From Alcanivorax sp. 24 (GTDB lineage: Bacteria; Pseudomonadota; Gammaproteobacteria; Pseudomonadales; Alcanivoracaceae): a stretch of DNA of 64,000 nt. The translations under genes and the position numbers were made by a program. Under the pieces are notes generated by a model. It had not been told where the DNA came from. It saw nothing but the letters and a program-made list of their open reading frames with translations, and made no database searches. Each line of letters starts with the position of its first letter. Position 1 is the first letter of the stretch. The stretch is taken from contig NZ_SNUA01000005.1 of NCBI RefSeq assembly GCF_004360225.1, forward strand, positions 62,001-126,000, given 5' to 3'. Shown here in pieces: positions 54,475-62,231 of this stretch.

Positions 54475-56076
54475 TTAGATGTTCTCGAACTGACCCATGG
54501 TGTTGTCTTTACCACCGGCTTTCAGCGCGGCTTCACCAGAGAAGTACTCTTTGTGGTCATCACCGATGTTGGAACCGGCCATGTCCTGGTGCTTCACGGT
54601 GGCAACGCCTTCGCGGATCTCGCGGCGCTGTACGCCGGCCACATAGGCCAGCATGCCTTCGTCGCCGAAGTAACCCTTGGCCAGCTGATCGGTGGACAGA
54701 GCAGCGGTGTGGTAGGTCGGCAGGGTGATCAGGTGGTGGAAGATACCCGCTTCGCGAGAAGCATCGCGCTGGAAGTTCTGAGTCCACTGATCGGCCAGTT
54801 GAGCCAGCTCGGTGCCGTCGTAATCGGCGCTCATCAAGCGGTCGCGGTCGTAAGCGGACACGTCCTTGCCTTCCTTCTCCCAAGCGTCGAACACTTGCTG
54901 ACGGAAGTTCAGGGTCCAGTTGAAGGACGGGCTGTTGTTGTAAACCAGCTTGGCGTCCGGCACTACTTCACGGATACGGTTAACCATTTCCGCGATCTGG
55001 CCAACGTGCGGCTTCTCGGTTTCGATCCACAGCAGATCGGCGCCGTTCTGCAGGCTGGTGATACAGTCCAGAACCACCCGGTCAATACCGGAGCCGGCTT
55101 TGAACTGGAACAGGCCGGAAGCCAGACGCTTCGGCTTGAGCAGCTTGCCGTTGGACTTGATGACAACGTCGCCGTTGTTGATCTGGGACGCGTCGTCGAT
55201 GTACTCGCCATCCAGGAACGCGTTGTACTGGTCGCCCAGGTCGCCCGGCTCGTTGGTCACGGCGATCTGCTTGGTCAGGCCAGCGCCCAGGGAGTCGGTA
55301 CGGGCAACGATGACACCGTCGTCAACGCCCAGCTCGAGGAAGGCGTAACGCACAGCGTTGATTTTGGCCAGGAAGTCGGCGTGGGGAACGGTCACTTTAC
55401 CGTCCTGGTGACCACACTGCTTCTCATCGGAAACCTGGTTCTCGATCTGGATGCAGCAAGCACCGGCTTCGATCAGTTGCTTGGCCATCAGATAGGTGGC
55501 TTCCGGGTTACCGAAGCCAGCATCGATATCGGCGATGATCGGCACAACGTGGGTTTCGAAGTTGTCGATCTGGCTGATGATTTCGGCTTTTTTTGCTTCG
55601 TCACCAGCGGCTTTGGCGTCGTCCAGGGCACGGAACAGGTGGTTCAGTTCCCAGGCATCGGCTTGCTTGAGGAAGGTGTACAGTTCGCGGATCAGATCGG
55701 CGACCGCGGTCTTCTCATGCATGGACTGATCGGGCAGCGGACCGAATTCGGAACGCAGCGCGGCAACCATCCAGCCGGACAGGTACAGGTACCGGCCTTT
55801 GGTGCTGCCGAAGTGCTTCTTGATGGAAATCATCTTCTGCTGACCGATGAAACCGTGCCAGCAACCCAGGGACTGGGTGTACTTGGAGGAGTCCGCATCG
55901 TAGGCCGCCATGTCTTCGCGCATGATCTTGGCGTTGTACTTGGCGATGTCCAGATGCGTTTTGAAGCGGTTTTGCAGGCGCATGCGAACAGCGGATTCCG
56001 GGTTGATGTCGTGCCAGGTGTTGTTGGCACCAACCACGGAGCTCAGTGCTTCGATCTCTTTGAGGTACTGTGACAT
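54475..56076 (-). CDS. aceA: Isocitrate lyase
   Basis: Splits isocitrate into succinate and glyoxylate, the first glyoxylate-shunt enzyme, needed for growth on acetate, fatty acids and alkanes. 533 residues, from the ATG at 56076 after AAGGA. Catalytic motif KQCGHQDGK (Cys of the KKCGH loop), the metal-binding IVPIIADIDAGFGNPEA, and the substrate loop NNSPSFNW are all present. This is the longer 530-residue subtype of gammaproteobacteria. It is a single gene with a strong terminator. An imperfect palindrome (56201) lies 125 bases upstream. Confidence 0.97.
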   Translation of the reverse strand: MSQYLKEIEALSSVVGANNTWHDINPESAVRMRLQNRFKTHLDIAKYNAKIMREDMAAYDADSSKYTQSLGCWHGFIGQQKMISIKKHFGSTKGRYLYLSGWMVAALRSEFGPLPDQSMHEKTAVADLIRELYTFLKQADAWELNHLFRALDDAKAAGDEAKKAEIISQIDNFETHVVPIIADIDAGFGNPEATYLMAKQLIEAGACCIQIENQVSDEKQCGHQDGKVTVPHADFLAKINAVRYAFLELGVDDGVIVARTDSLGAGLTKQIAVTNEPGDLGDQYNAFLDGEYIDDASQINNGDVVIKSNGKLLKPKRLASGLFQFKAGSGIDRVVLDCITSLQNGADLLWIETEKPHVGQIAEMVNRIREVVPDAKLVYNNSPSFNWTLNFRQQVFDAWEKEGKDVSAYDRDRLMSADYDGTELAQLADQWTQNFQRDASREAGIFHHLITLPTYHTAALSTDQLAKGYFGDEGMLAYVAGVQRREIREGVATVKHQDMAGSNIGDDHKEYFSGEAALKAGGKDNTMGQFENI

Positions 56077-56200
56077 GGTCAATCCTTGTCGATAGAAGAA
56101 TGAACACCGAAGCCGCCGGTCATGCAGGGAAAAGGGTCCCTACCCGACGCCGGCTACCGATGGCGCGCATTCTAGGGGGCCCTCACCCATAAAAACAATC

Positions 56201-56222
56201 AATATGGGTTATACCCAATATT
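56201..56222. promoter_or_regulatory. Imperfect palindrome upstream of aceA
   Basis: AATATGGGTTATACCCAATATT pairs GGGT with ACCC and AATAT with ATATT with a one-base slip. It lies 125 bases before the aceA start in an AT-rich stretch that could hold the promoter. Might be the operator of an acetate or fatty-acid regulator. Confidence 0.4.
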
Positions 56223-56347
56223 TCTCTGGTGAATGATGGTGGCAAACCGCGAAAAGGCCCGGAAACGCCGCGCCGGCGGAGGCCGGCGCGACCGGATGGT
56301 CAGCCTTTTCGGGGCGCCGGCCGGGGTTTTCCGGCCACTCGCCGCGC

Positions 56348-58411
56348 TCAGCCCCGGGGCCGGCGGCGCCGGAGCAGCAAAGCCCCGGCCAGCAGTAGAC
56401 CCGGCCCCCAACTTCCGCCACCGGATCCCCCTCCGGATGCGGGCGGCTCCGGCTCGGGGTCCACCGGCTCTTCCTCATCCACCGGGGTCTTCTCCACCGT
56501 GAAAGCATCCACCACGGTGCCATCCACATCATAGGCCCGGTACCGCAGTTCTCCGCCGTCCACATCAATGACCTGATAAGTGGCCAGATCCGCGATCATG
56601 ACCGCCGGCTCCACCCCGTATTTCTCCTGGAAACCGCCTACTTCATAGAACTTGGTGCCGGAATTGGCCACCAGGTACACCGTGCCCTCGCCTTCGGGGA
56701 CCACCTCTCCGCCCTTCATCGGCTGGGTGCGCAGATAGGCATGGGTGTGCCCCTGCAGCATCAAATCCACGCCGTGGCGGTCCAGTACCGGCAGGAAAGC
56801 CTCGCGCAATTCCGGCTCGTCCTGAGTCGGACGGGAGCCGTAGATGGGCTGGTGGATGGCGACGAATTTCCAGGTGCTATCCGCCTGGGCCAGTTGCTGA
56901 TCCAGCCAGGCCGCCTGCCTGGCCAACTCATCCTCGCCCTTGAGACTGCCGTCGACGATGGCGAAGAAGGCGTCGCCGTAACGGAAGCTGTAGAGACGCT
57001 CCTCCATGCCCCGTGGGCCGTTCTCCGGCAGCATGAACTGGTCCAGATAGAGAGTCGGTTCCTGGCCGTTGTATTCGTGGTTACCCAGCACCGGCACCAG
57101 TGGCTGTTCCGAATACACCCCTTCGCTGGCGTGAAAAAACGCGTCCCAGTCGTCCCGTTCCGGCCCGCGATTGACCATGTCGCCGGTCATCACGATAAAG
57201 CGGGCGTTGGGCGTGTATTCATAGGCCCGACGCACCAGCGGTTCCCACTCCTCGAAGCCGTGCTGCACGTCGCCCATATAGATGAAGGAAAAGGCCTCCG
57301 GATCAGCCGGATCGGTGGTGAACTCCCGCGGCGCGCTCCAGCCGCCATCCTCGCCGTTACCCACGGCATAGACATAGGTGGTGGCCGATTTCAGGTCACG
57401 CAGGGGAACGATATGCCGGTTCACCACCGGATCATTGCCCGGCTCCGGGCGCAGCTCCAGCAAGCCACCGGGGTAATCGTCCAGCGTGTCGTACTCGGCC
57501 AGAATGTCCTCCCGAGGCGAATCAATCACCACCGGCCCCCCGGAGGAGGCCGACAGATACTCATCACCAGCATCGAAGCCGGTAAAGCGGCTTTTCTCCT
57601 GGAACAGGACCTTGCCGGCGCCTTCCGTGCGACCGGTACGCCATTGCACCACCGCGGATGTGGCCGGGTCATCACCCAACGTCAACACCACCTGATCCGG
57701 CCTCGCGGTGGACGGGTACGGCGTGATGTTGGCGAATCGGATCAACTGGCCATCGTTGCGGCGAGTCCTTAGCAGTTGCACGGACTGCTGCCCCACCAGT
57801 TGCTCCGGCAGTTCGATAAAGTAACGGCTTTCCTCATCGGCCCAGGCCGGGCGCTCCAGCGCCACGGTGTCCAGGCCGAAGGACGGGTGATAGAGATCGC
57901 TGATAACCAGCTCCGCCGTCGCGTCCACCGGCGCCACCGCGATGGCGTAGGACTCGATGCTGCCATTGGAATCGCCGTCGATGATGCCGTTCACGCCCAG
58001 CCCCACCTCGCCGGCGGGAAACCTCGCCTGCCATACTTCCCACTCGGTCTCATGGCGAATGCGCGCCTTCAGATCGGTCTTCTCGAACCCCAGATCCGAC
58101 AGCCAGAACTGTTCCGCCGGCCACGGATCCCGCATCACCGAAACCACCACCGGCACGTTCACGGTGAAGCGAACGAAGTCGGTGCCGAGGATATGACGCT
58201 CTCCGGCGGAAATATTGTCGAGCACCTGATCCGGCGTCATCGACTGCAACTCTTCGGTACTGAACTGCTCAAGAAAGCGTTGCTGAATTTCAAATACAGT
58301 ATCCCGAACCGTGGGATTCGGAGCGGACTGCGCCGACACCAGCGACGGCATCGACAACAGCAGAATCAGAAACACCCGGACCAGACGGCCGGGGCGAGAA
58401 GAAAAAAACAT
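56348..58411 (-). CDS. Secreted metallophosphoesterase with GlyGly-CTERM tail
   Basis: 687 residues. A signal peptide (cleavage near SLVSA) precedes about 330 residues of beta-rich domain and then the phosphoesterase core with GDVQHGFEEW, TGDMVNRG, LGNHEYNG, AIHQP and QGHTHAYLR, the metal ligands of a purple-acid-phosphatase-like fold. The end is Gly-rich (SGGGSGGGSW), then a short hydrophobic helix (GLLLAGALLL) and RRRRPRG, the GlyGly-CTERM sorting signal. It should be exported, clipped by rhombosortase and released or surface-held. Probably releases phosphate from organic esters. Confidence 0.9.
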   Translation of the reverse strand: MFFSSRPGRLVRVFLILLLSMPSLVSAQSAPNPTVRDTVFEIQQRFLEQFSTEELQSMTPDQVLDNISAGERHILGTDFVRFTVNVPVVVSVMRDPWPAEQFWLSDLGFEKTDLKARIRHETEWEVWQARFPAGEVGLGVNGIIDGDSNGSIESYAIAVAPVDATAELVISDLYHPSFGLDTVALERPAWADEESRYFIELPEQLVGQQSVQLLRTRRNDGQLIRFANITPYPSTARPDQVVLTLGDDPATSAVVQWRTGRTEGAGKVLFQEKSRFTGFDAGDEYLSASSGGPVVIDSPREDILAEYDTLDDYPGGLLELRPEPGNDPVVNRHIVPLRDLKSATTYVYAVGNGEDGGWSAPREFTTDPADPEAFSFIYMGDVQHGFEEWEPLVRRAYEYTPNARFIVMTGDMVNRGPERDDWDAFFHASEGVYSEQPLVPVLGNHEYNGQEPTLYLDQFMLPENGPRGMEERLYSFRYGDAFFAIVDGSLKGEDELARQAAWLDQQLAQADSTWKFVAIHQPIYGSRPTQDEPELREAFLPVLDRHGVDLMLQGHTHAYLRTQPMKGGEVVPEGEGTVYLVANSGTKFYEVGGFQEKYGVEPAVMIADLATYQVIDVDGGELRYRAYDVDGTVVDAFTVEKTPVDEEEPVDPEPEPPASGGGSGGGSWGPGLLLAGALLLRRRRPRG

Positions 58412-58552
58412 GACTGTGCTCCCCGATGTTATTGATGCTATGGAAGCGCCCCCAAAAGGTTCCCGGCGGCATCACGGCGATCGTTGCCGCGATGGCCCAT
58501 GGAATGGTCGCCGGGGCGGAGATAACGGCAAAGGCGCTGGGGGAGGAGCCTA

Positions 58553-58579
58553 GGTCCCCGTTGTTGCAAAGCGGGGACC
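58553..58579. other. Hairpin between prfC and the phosphoesterase gene
   Basis: GGTCCCCG and CGGGGACC, an 8-base perfect stem with an 11-base loop, 60 bases after the prfC stop. There is no T-run. Function unknown; the rest of the 227-base gap shows nothing. Confidence 0.5.
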
Positions 58580-58630
58580 GGCGGGTTTCAGTCTGTTTAA
58601 AATTCGTACGGTGACGGTGTCCAGGGAAGT

Positions 58631-58651
58631 CCGGGAGATCAAATCTCCCGG
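58631..58651 (-). other. Hairpin spanning the prfC stop codon
   Basis: CCGGGAGAT and ATCTCCCGG form a 9-base perfect stem with a three-base loop, and the prfC TGA (58639-58641) falls at the loop. Could be a 3' end hairpin of the mRNA. Confidence 0.6.
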
Positions 58652-60219
58652 GTTTCCAGGAAACGGATTTCCGGGTGCCGTTCCTCGGTGAGTTGCAGGT
58701 TGACCCGTGTCGGCGCCAGGTAGGTCAGATGGCCGGCCCCGTCACGGGCCAGGTTGTCGTAGGCTTTGCGCTCGAACAACGCCAGTTCGCGTTCGCTGTC
58801 CGCTTCCATCCAGCGGGCGGTGGTGACGTTGACCGGCTCGTACCGACATTCCACGCCGTACTCGGCCTTCAGACGAGCCGCCACCACGTCGAACTGCAGC
58901 GTTCCCACCGCGCCCAGCACCACGTCATTGTTACGCAGCGGGAAGAACACCTGGGTGGCGCCCTCTTCCGCAAGCTGGGTGAGGCCCTTATGGAGCTGCT
59001 TGCTCTTCAGCGGATCATTCAGCACCACCCGGCGGAACAGTTCCGGCGCGAAGTGCGGGATACCGGTGAAGCGCAGATCCTCGCCCTCGGTAAAAGTGTC
59101 ACCGATCTGGATGGTGCCGTGGTTGTGCAGGCCGATGATGTCACCGGCGAACGCTTCCTCCACGTTGTCCCTCTCTCCGGCCAGGAACGTCAGCGCATCG
59201 GAGATGCGCACTTCCTTGCCGGTACGGCATTGCTTGAGCTTGATGCCCTTCTGATACTTGCCGGAGCAGATGCGCATGAAGGCGATCCGGTCCCGGTGAC
59301 GCGGGTCCATATTGGCCTGGATCTTGAAAACGAAGCCGGTCATCTTCGGCTCCTCCGCTTCCACCTTGCGCTCCACCGCCACCCGGGGTTGCGGTGCCGG
59401 CGCCCATTTCACCAGGCCATCAAGCATGTGATCGACGCCGAAGTTGCCCAGCGCGGTACCAAAGAACACCGGCGTCAGCCGGCCGTCCAGAAACCGCTCC
59501 AGATCGAAATCGTGGCTGGCGCCGCGCACCAGTTCCAGCATGTCACGCAGTTCCTGGGCGTAGTCCGCCCCCACCGCCTGATCCAGTTCCGGACTATTCA
59601 GACCCTGGATTTCACGCACGTCCTGGATGGTGTGCCCCTGGCCGGTTTTATACAGAACGGTGGTATCGCGCAGCAGGTTGTAGACGCCCTTGAAGCTCTT
59701 GCCCATGCCGATCGGCCAGGTCACCGGGGCGCACTCGATATTGAGCACGTCCTCGATCTCGTCCAGCACCTCGATGGGATCGCGCACGTCGCGGTCCAGC
59801 TTGTTGATGAAGGTGAGGATCGGCGTGTCGCGCAGCCGGCACACTTCCATCAGCTTGACGGTCCTCTCCTCCACGCCCTTGGCGGCATCAATCACCATCA
59901 AGGCGGCATCCACCGCGGTCAGGGTGCGATAGGTGTCCTCGGAGAAATCCGCGTGCCCCGGCGTGTCGAGCAGGTTGACCATGGCGTCCTGGTAAGGGAA
60001 CTGCATCACCGAGGTGGTCACGGAAATCCCCCGCTCCTTCTCCATCTCCATCCAGTCGGAGGTGGCGTGGCGGCCGGATTTCTTCCCCTTCACCGTACCC
60101 GCCAGCTGGATTTGATTTCCGTACAGCAGCAGCTTCTCGGTAATGGTGGTCTTACCGGCATCCGGGTGGGAGATGATGGCGAAAGTGCGCCGTTTGTGGA
60201 TTTCGTCGATGGGCTTCAT
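58639..60219 (-). CDS. prfC: Peptide chain release factor 3
   Basis: GTPase that removes RF1 and RF2 from the ribosome after termination. 526 residues from the ATG at 60219, equal to the usual 527-529. Motifs: [15 protein letters not shown] (G1), [13 protein letters not shown] (G3), NKLDRD (G4). The C-terminal domains end in RFLETREI. A longer frame to 60351 has no similarity and crosses the fliA-side spacer. Confidence 0.97.
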   Translation of the reverse strand: MKPIDEIHKRRTFAIISHPDAGKTTITEKLLLYGNQIQLAGTVKGKKSGRHATSDWMEMEKERGISVTTSVMQFPYQDAMVNLLDTPGHADFSEDTYRTLTAVDAALMVIDAAKGVEERTVKLMEVCRLRDTPILTFINKLDRDVRDPIEVLDEIEDVLNIECAPVTWPIGMGKSFKGVYNLLRDTTVLYKTGQGHTIQDVREIQGLNSPELDQAVGADYAQELRDMLELVRGASHDFDLERFLDGRLTPVFFGTALGNFGVDHMLDGLVKWAPAPQPRVAVERKVEAEEPKMTGFVFKIQANMDPRHRDRIAFMRICSGKYQKGIKLKQCRTGKEVRISDALTFLAGERDNVEEAFAGDIIGLHNHGTIQIGDTFTEGEDLRFTGIPHFAPELFRRVVLNDPLKSKQLHKGLTQLAEEGATQVFFPLRNNDVVLGAVGTLQFDVVAARLKAEYGVECRYEPVNVTTARWMEADSERELALFERKAYDNLARDGAGHLTYLAPTRVNLQLTEERHPEIRFLETREI

Positions 60220-60299
60220 AGCGATCTCGGTCTGCGTCGGCGCGCATTGTAGCGCCGACGGGCCGCTTCGTGTAGGAAGCCGCGCGAGCCGGGCGGGAA

Positions 60300-60995
60300 T
60301 CAGCTCAAACGGCCGCGCAACCGGCTCACCGCTTGGCTGTGCAACTGACACACCCGGGATTCGGTGACGCCCAGCACGGCGCCGATTTCCTTGAGGTTGA
60401 GATCTTCCTGGTAATACAACCCGATCAGCAGTTTTTCCCGATCCGGCAGCGATTCAATGGCGGCAATCAGGCGATCGCGCTGCTGCCCGTCCAGCAGAGC
60501 GCTGAACGGGTCCGGCGGGCCGTTGCCGCCAGCGTCCGGTTCGCCCTGTTCGGCGACAATGTCCTCGAACGGCAGCAACAAGCCGCTGTTGGTATCGCTG
60601 AGTAGCCGCCGGTAGTCCTCCAGGCCCATGCCCATCTCCGCCGCCACCTCCCGCTCTTGGGGGGCGCGGCCGAGACGCTGCTCGAGCCGGTGCATGCACC
60701 GGTCCAGCTCCCGCGCATGGCGGCGCACGCTGCGCGGCAACCAGTCGCGTGAACGCAGTTCATCGATCATGGCGCCACGAATACGCTGGCTGGCGAAGGT
60801 GGAGAAACTGGCGCCGGCGTTGGGGTCATAGCGGCGCAGGGCGTCAAGCAGACCGACGGTGCCGGCCTGGATCAGATCATCCAGTTCAATACTGGCAGGC
60901 AGCTTGACCTGCAGCGCCAGCGCCTGGCGCCGCACTGCCGGCAGGTGCTCTTCCAGCAGTGCCTGTTGGTCGATTTTCCCTTGAGCGGTGTACAT
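60300..60995 (-). CDS. fliA: Flagellar sigma factor sigma-28 (FliA)
   Basis: 231 residues. Region 2: [21 protein letters not shown] and [18 protein letters not shown]. Region 3: the [20 protein letters not shown] segment. Region 4: [20 protein letters not shown]. It directs RNA polymerase to late flagellar promoters and is held by anti-sigma FlgM. It is the last gene of the flagellar cluster, 397 bases after flhE. That gap is filled by repeats, so fliA may also have its own promoter. Confidence 0.96.
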   Translation of the reverse strand: MYTAQGKIDQQALLEEHLPAVRRQALALQVKLPASIELDDLIQAGTVGLLDALRRYDPNAGASFSTFASQRIRGAMIDELRSRDWLPRSVRRHARELDRCMHRLEQRLGRAPQEREVAAEMGMGLEDYRRLLSDTNSGLLLPFEDIVAEQGEPDAGGNGPPDPFSALLDGQQRDRLIAAIESLPDREKLLIGLYYQEDLNLKEIGAVLGVTESRVCQLHSQAVSRLRGRLS

Positions 60996-61220
60996 GCCCT
61001 GTCCTCAACAGCGCCCCATCGGCGTCCGCACTGATCACCCCGAATCGTGGGAGTCCTCCCATTATTCGCTTCCATGACCATGGCCATGCCCGGAAAAGAC
61101 GGCATTGTTGGGGGTTATTCCGGCGACTGGCGGGGACCGGGAGCTGGCTTACATGCAACACGCTTGCACGCTAAGCCTGAAAGCCTGATTGTCAGCCCTG
61201 GAGACATGAATTCGCGCTGT

Positions 61221-61293
61221 ATTCGCTGGCAAGCCAGCTTCCCACAGCTGCTTCGTAGCGCTCTTTGTGGGAGCGGCCTTGGCCGCGAATCGG
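61221..61293. repeat. REP pair between flhE and fliA
   Basis: The left unit has stem core GCTGGCAAGCCAGC and the right one GCGGCCTTGGCCGC, another mixed pair. GCGTGCAAGCGTGC follows at 61301. Part of the 397-base gap 60996-61392, which also holds the 25-base palindrome and a 16-base direct repeat. Confidence 0.85.
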
Positions 61294-61333
61294 GGTGTTA
61301 GCGTGCAAGCGTGCTGGCGAACTGTGGGACGGC

Positions 61334-61365
61334 ATTGGTCCTCTTCATAATTGGTCCTCTTCATA
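61334..61365. repeat. Direct repeat, 16-base unit x2
   Basis: ATTGGTCCTCTTCATA occurs twice in tandem without error. The second copy overlaps the left arm of the palindromic element at 61353. Confidence 0.9.
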
Positions 61366-61377
61366 CCGGAAAGGACC
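61353..61377. repeat. 25-base palindromic element, copy 2
   Basis: GGTCC...GGACC arms, the inverse of the element at 24762-24786 with two differences. It lies 16 bases past the flhE stop. The left arm has been duplicated to give the 16-base direct repeat. Confidence 0.75.
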
Positions 61378-61392
61378 ACGATGGGGTTGAGA

Positions 61393-61785
61393 TCAATAAT
61401 TGACCAGAACCTGAATGTCGGTGACCGTCACCGCGCGGCGCTCCCCATCGGGCAATTGAAAACGGAACGACAGCGGCGACCACGCCGGCCCCTGTAACGC
61501 TTCGCTGATCCCCCGGTTGCCGGATAGCGGCAGGCAGCGGTCGCCCTGACACAGCCAGGCGCGCAACGAACGCCCCGGCGGCGTGCTGTAGCGCCAGCGC
61601 ACTTTCTGGATGTAGTTGCCGCGCGCGGCGGCGTCCCCGGGTGGCAGCAGCGCCTCGCTGTGATAGAGCCGCCCCGGCACCGCCACCCGCACCGACGGTG
61701 CCTCGGCGCTCCAACTGCCCGGCGCCGCTGGCGCCAGCCACGGCCACAGCAGGCTCATCCACAGCAGCCCGCGCAGCAGTGTCAT
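61393..61785 (-). CDS. flhE: Flagellar protein FlhE
   Basis: 130 residues, starting at an ATG that overlaps the upstream stop (ATGA). A signal peptide (cleavage near APA-APGSW) and a mature domain like enteric FlhE: the early SWSAEAPSVRV, RWRY, and the cysteine pair in AWLCQGDRCLPL, with the end IQVLVNY matching the NQVIVNY end of E. coli FlhE. In enteric bacteria it is periplasmic and linked to flagellar proton leak control. Here it sits between an unknown ORF and fliA, rather than after flhA. Confidence 0.8.
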   Translation of the reverse strand: MTLLRGLLWMSLLWPWLAPAAPGSWSAEAPSVRVAVPGRLYHSEALLPPGDAAARGNYIQKVRWRYSTPPGRSLRAWLCQGDRCLPLSGNRGISEALQGPAWSPLSFRFQLPDGERRAVTVTDIQVLVNY

Positions 61786-62231
61786 GGCGCCAGCACCACC
61801 AGCTCGGTGTCGAGAAAGCGCCGGGCCGCCTGTTGCAGGTTGTCCAGCAGCCCGCGCCGTTGCAGCCGGGGCGGGTGCAGCGCCAGCAATCGTCGCGGCC
61901 CGTGCTGACGCCGCACCGATTCCAGACAGCTCAGGGCCCGGCGCAGACCGGCACCATCCGGCTCCACCCACAGCGCCCAGCGGGGTTCACGCCGGGCACT
62001 GGCCGGCACCGGCAAAGCCGGAGACAATGGCACGATTCGCCAATCCTGCGCCGCCCCGACCCAGCGCCAGCCGCAGCCCGCCCAATGTTCCAGTACCGCC
62101 CGGGTCCGCCGGCCGGCCTGGGCCGGTAGCGGAGCGCCCACCACCACCAGGGTCGGTCCGACGCTTCGCGAACGCGTGGCGGCCCAGTCCCGCAGGCCGG
62201 CGGCCTGATCCGCCCCGGGTAAAGCGGTCAT
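61782..62231 (-). CDS. Unknown protein in the flhG/fleN position
   Basis: 149 residues, overlapping flhF and flhE by four bases on each side, so part of the flagellar operon. It is Arg-, Ala- and Leu-rich with no signal peptide and no Walker A. FlhG/FleN, the ATPase normally found here, would be near 280 residues. The end (NLQQAARRFLDTELVVLAP) loosely resembles the FlhG region after its last ATPase motif (RFLDVxLxxxG). It may be a reduced flhG, or an unrelated gene. The function is unknown. Confidence 0.55.
   Translation of the reverse strand: MTALPGADQAAGLRDWAATRSRSVGPTLVVVGAPLPAQAGRRTRAVLEHWAGCGWRWVGAAQDWRIVPLSPALPVPASARREPRWALWVEPDGAGLRRALSCLESVRRQHGPRRLLALHPPRLQRRGLLDNLQQAARRFLDTELVVLAP

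Noticed and set aside
58553-58579. Intrinsic terminator after prfC
   Set aside because: A stem is present, but there is no T-run on either strand, so it is listed only as a hairpin.
58675-60252. 525-residue forward frame antisense to prfC
   Set aside because: Shadow of the prfC coding strand; Gln/His-rich with no motif.
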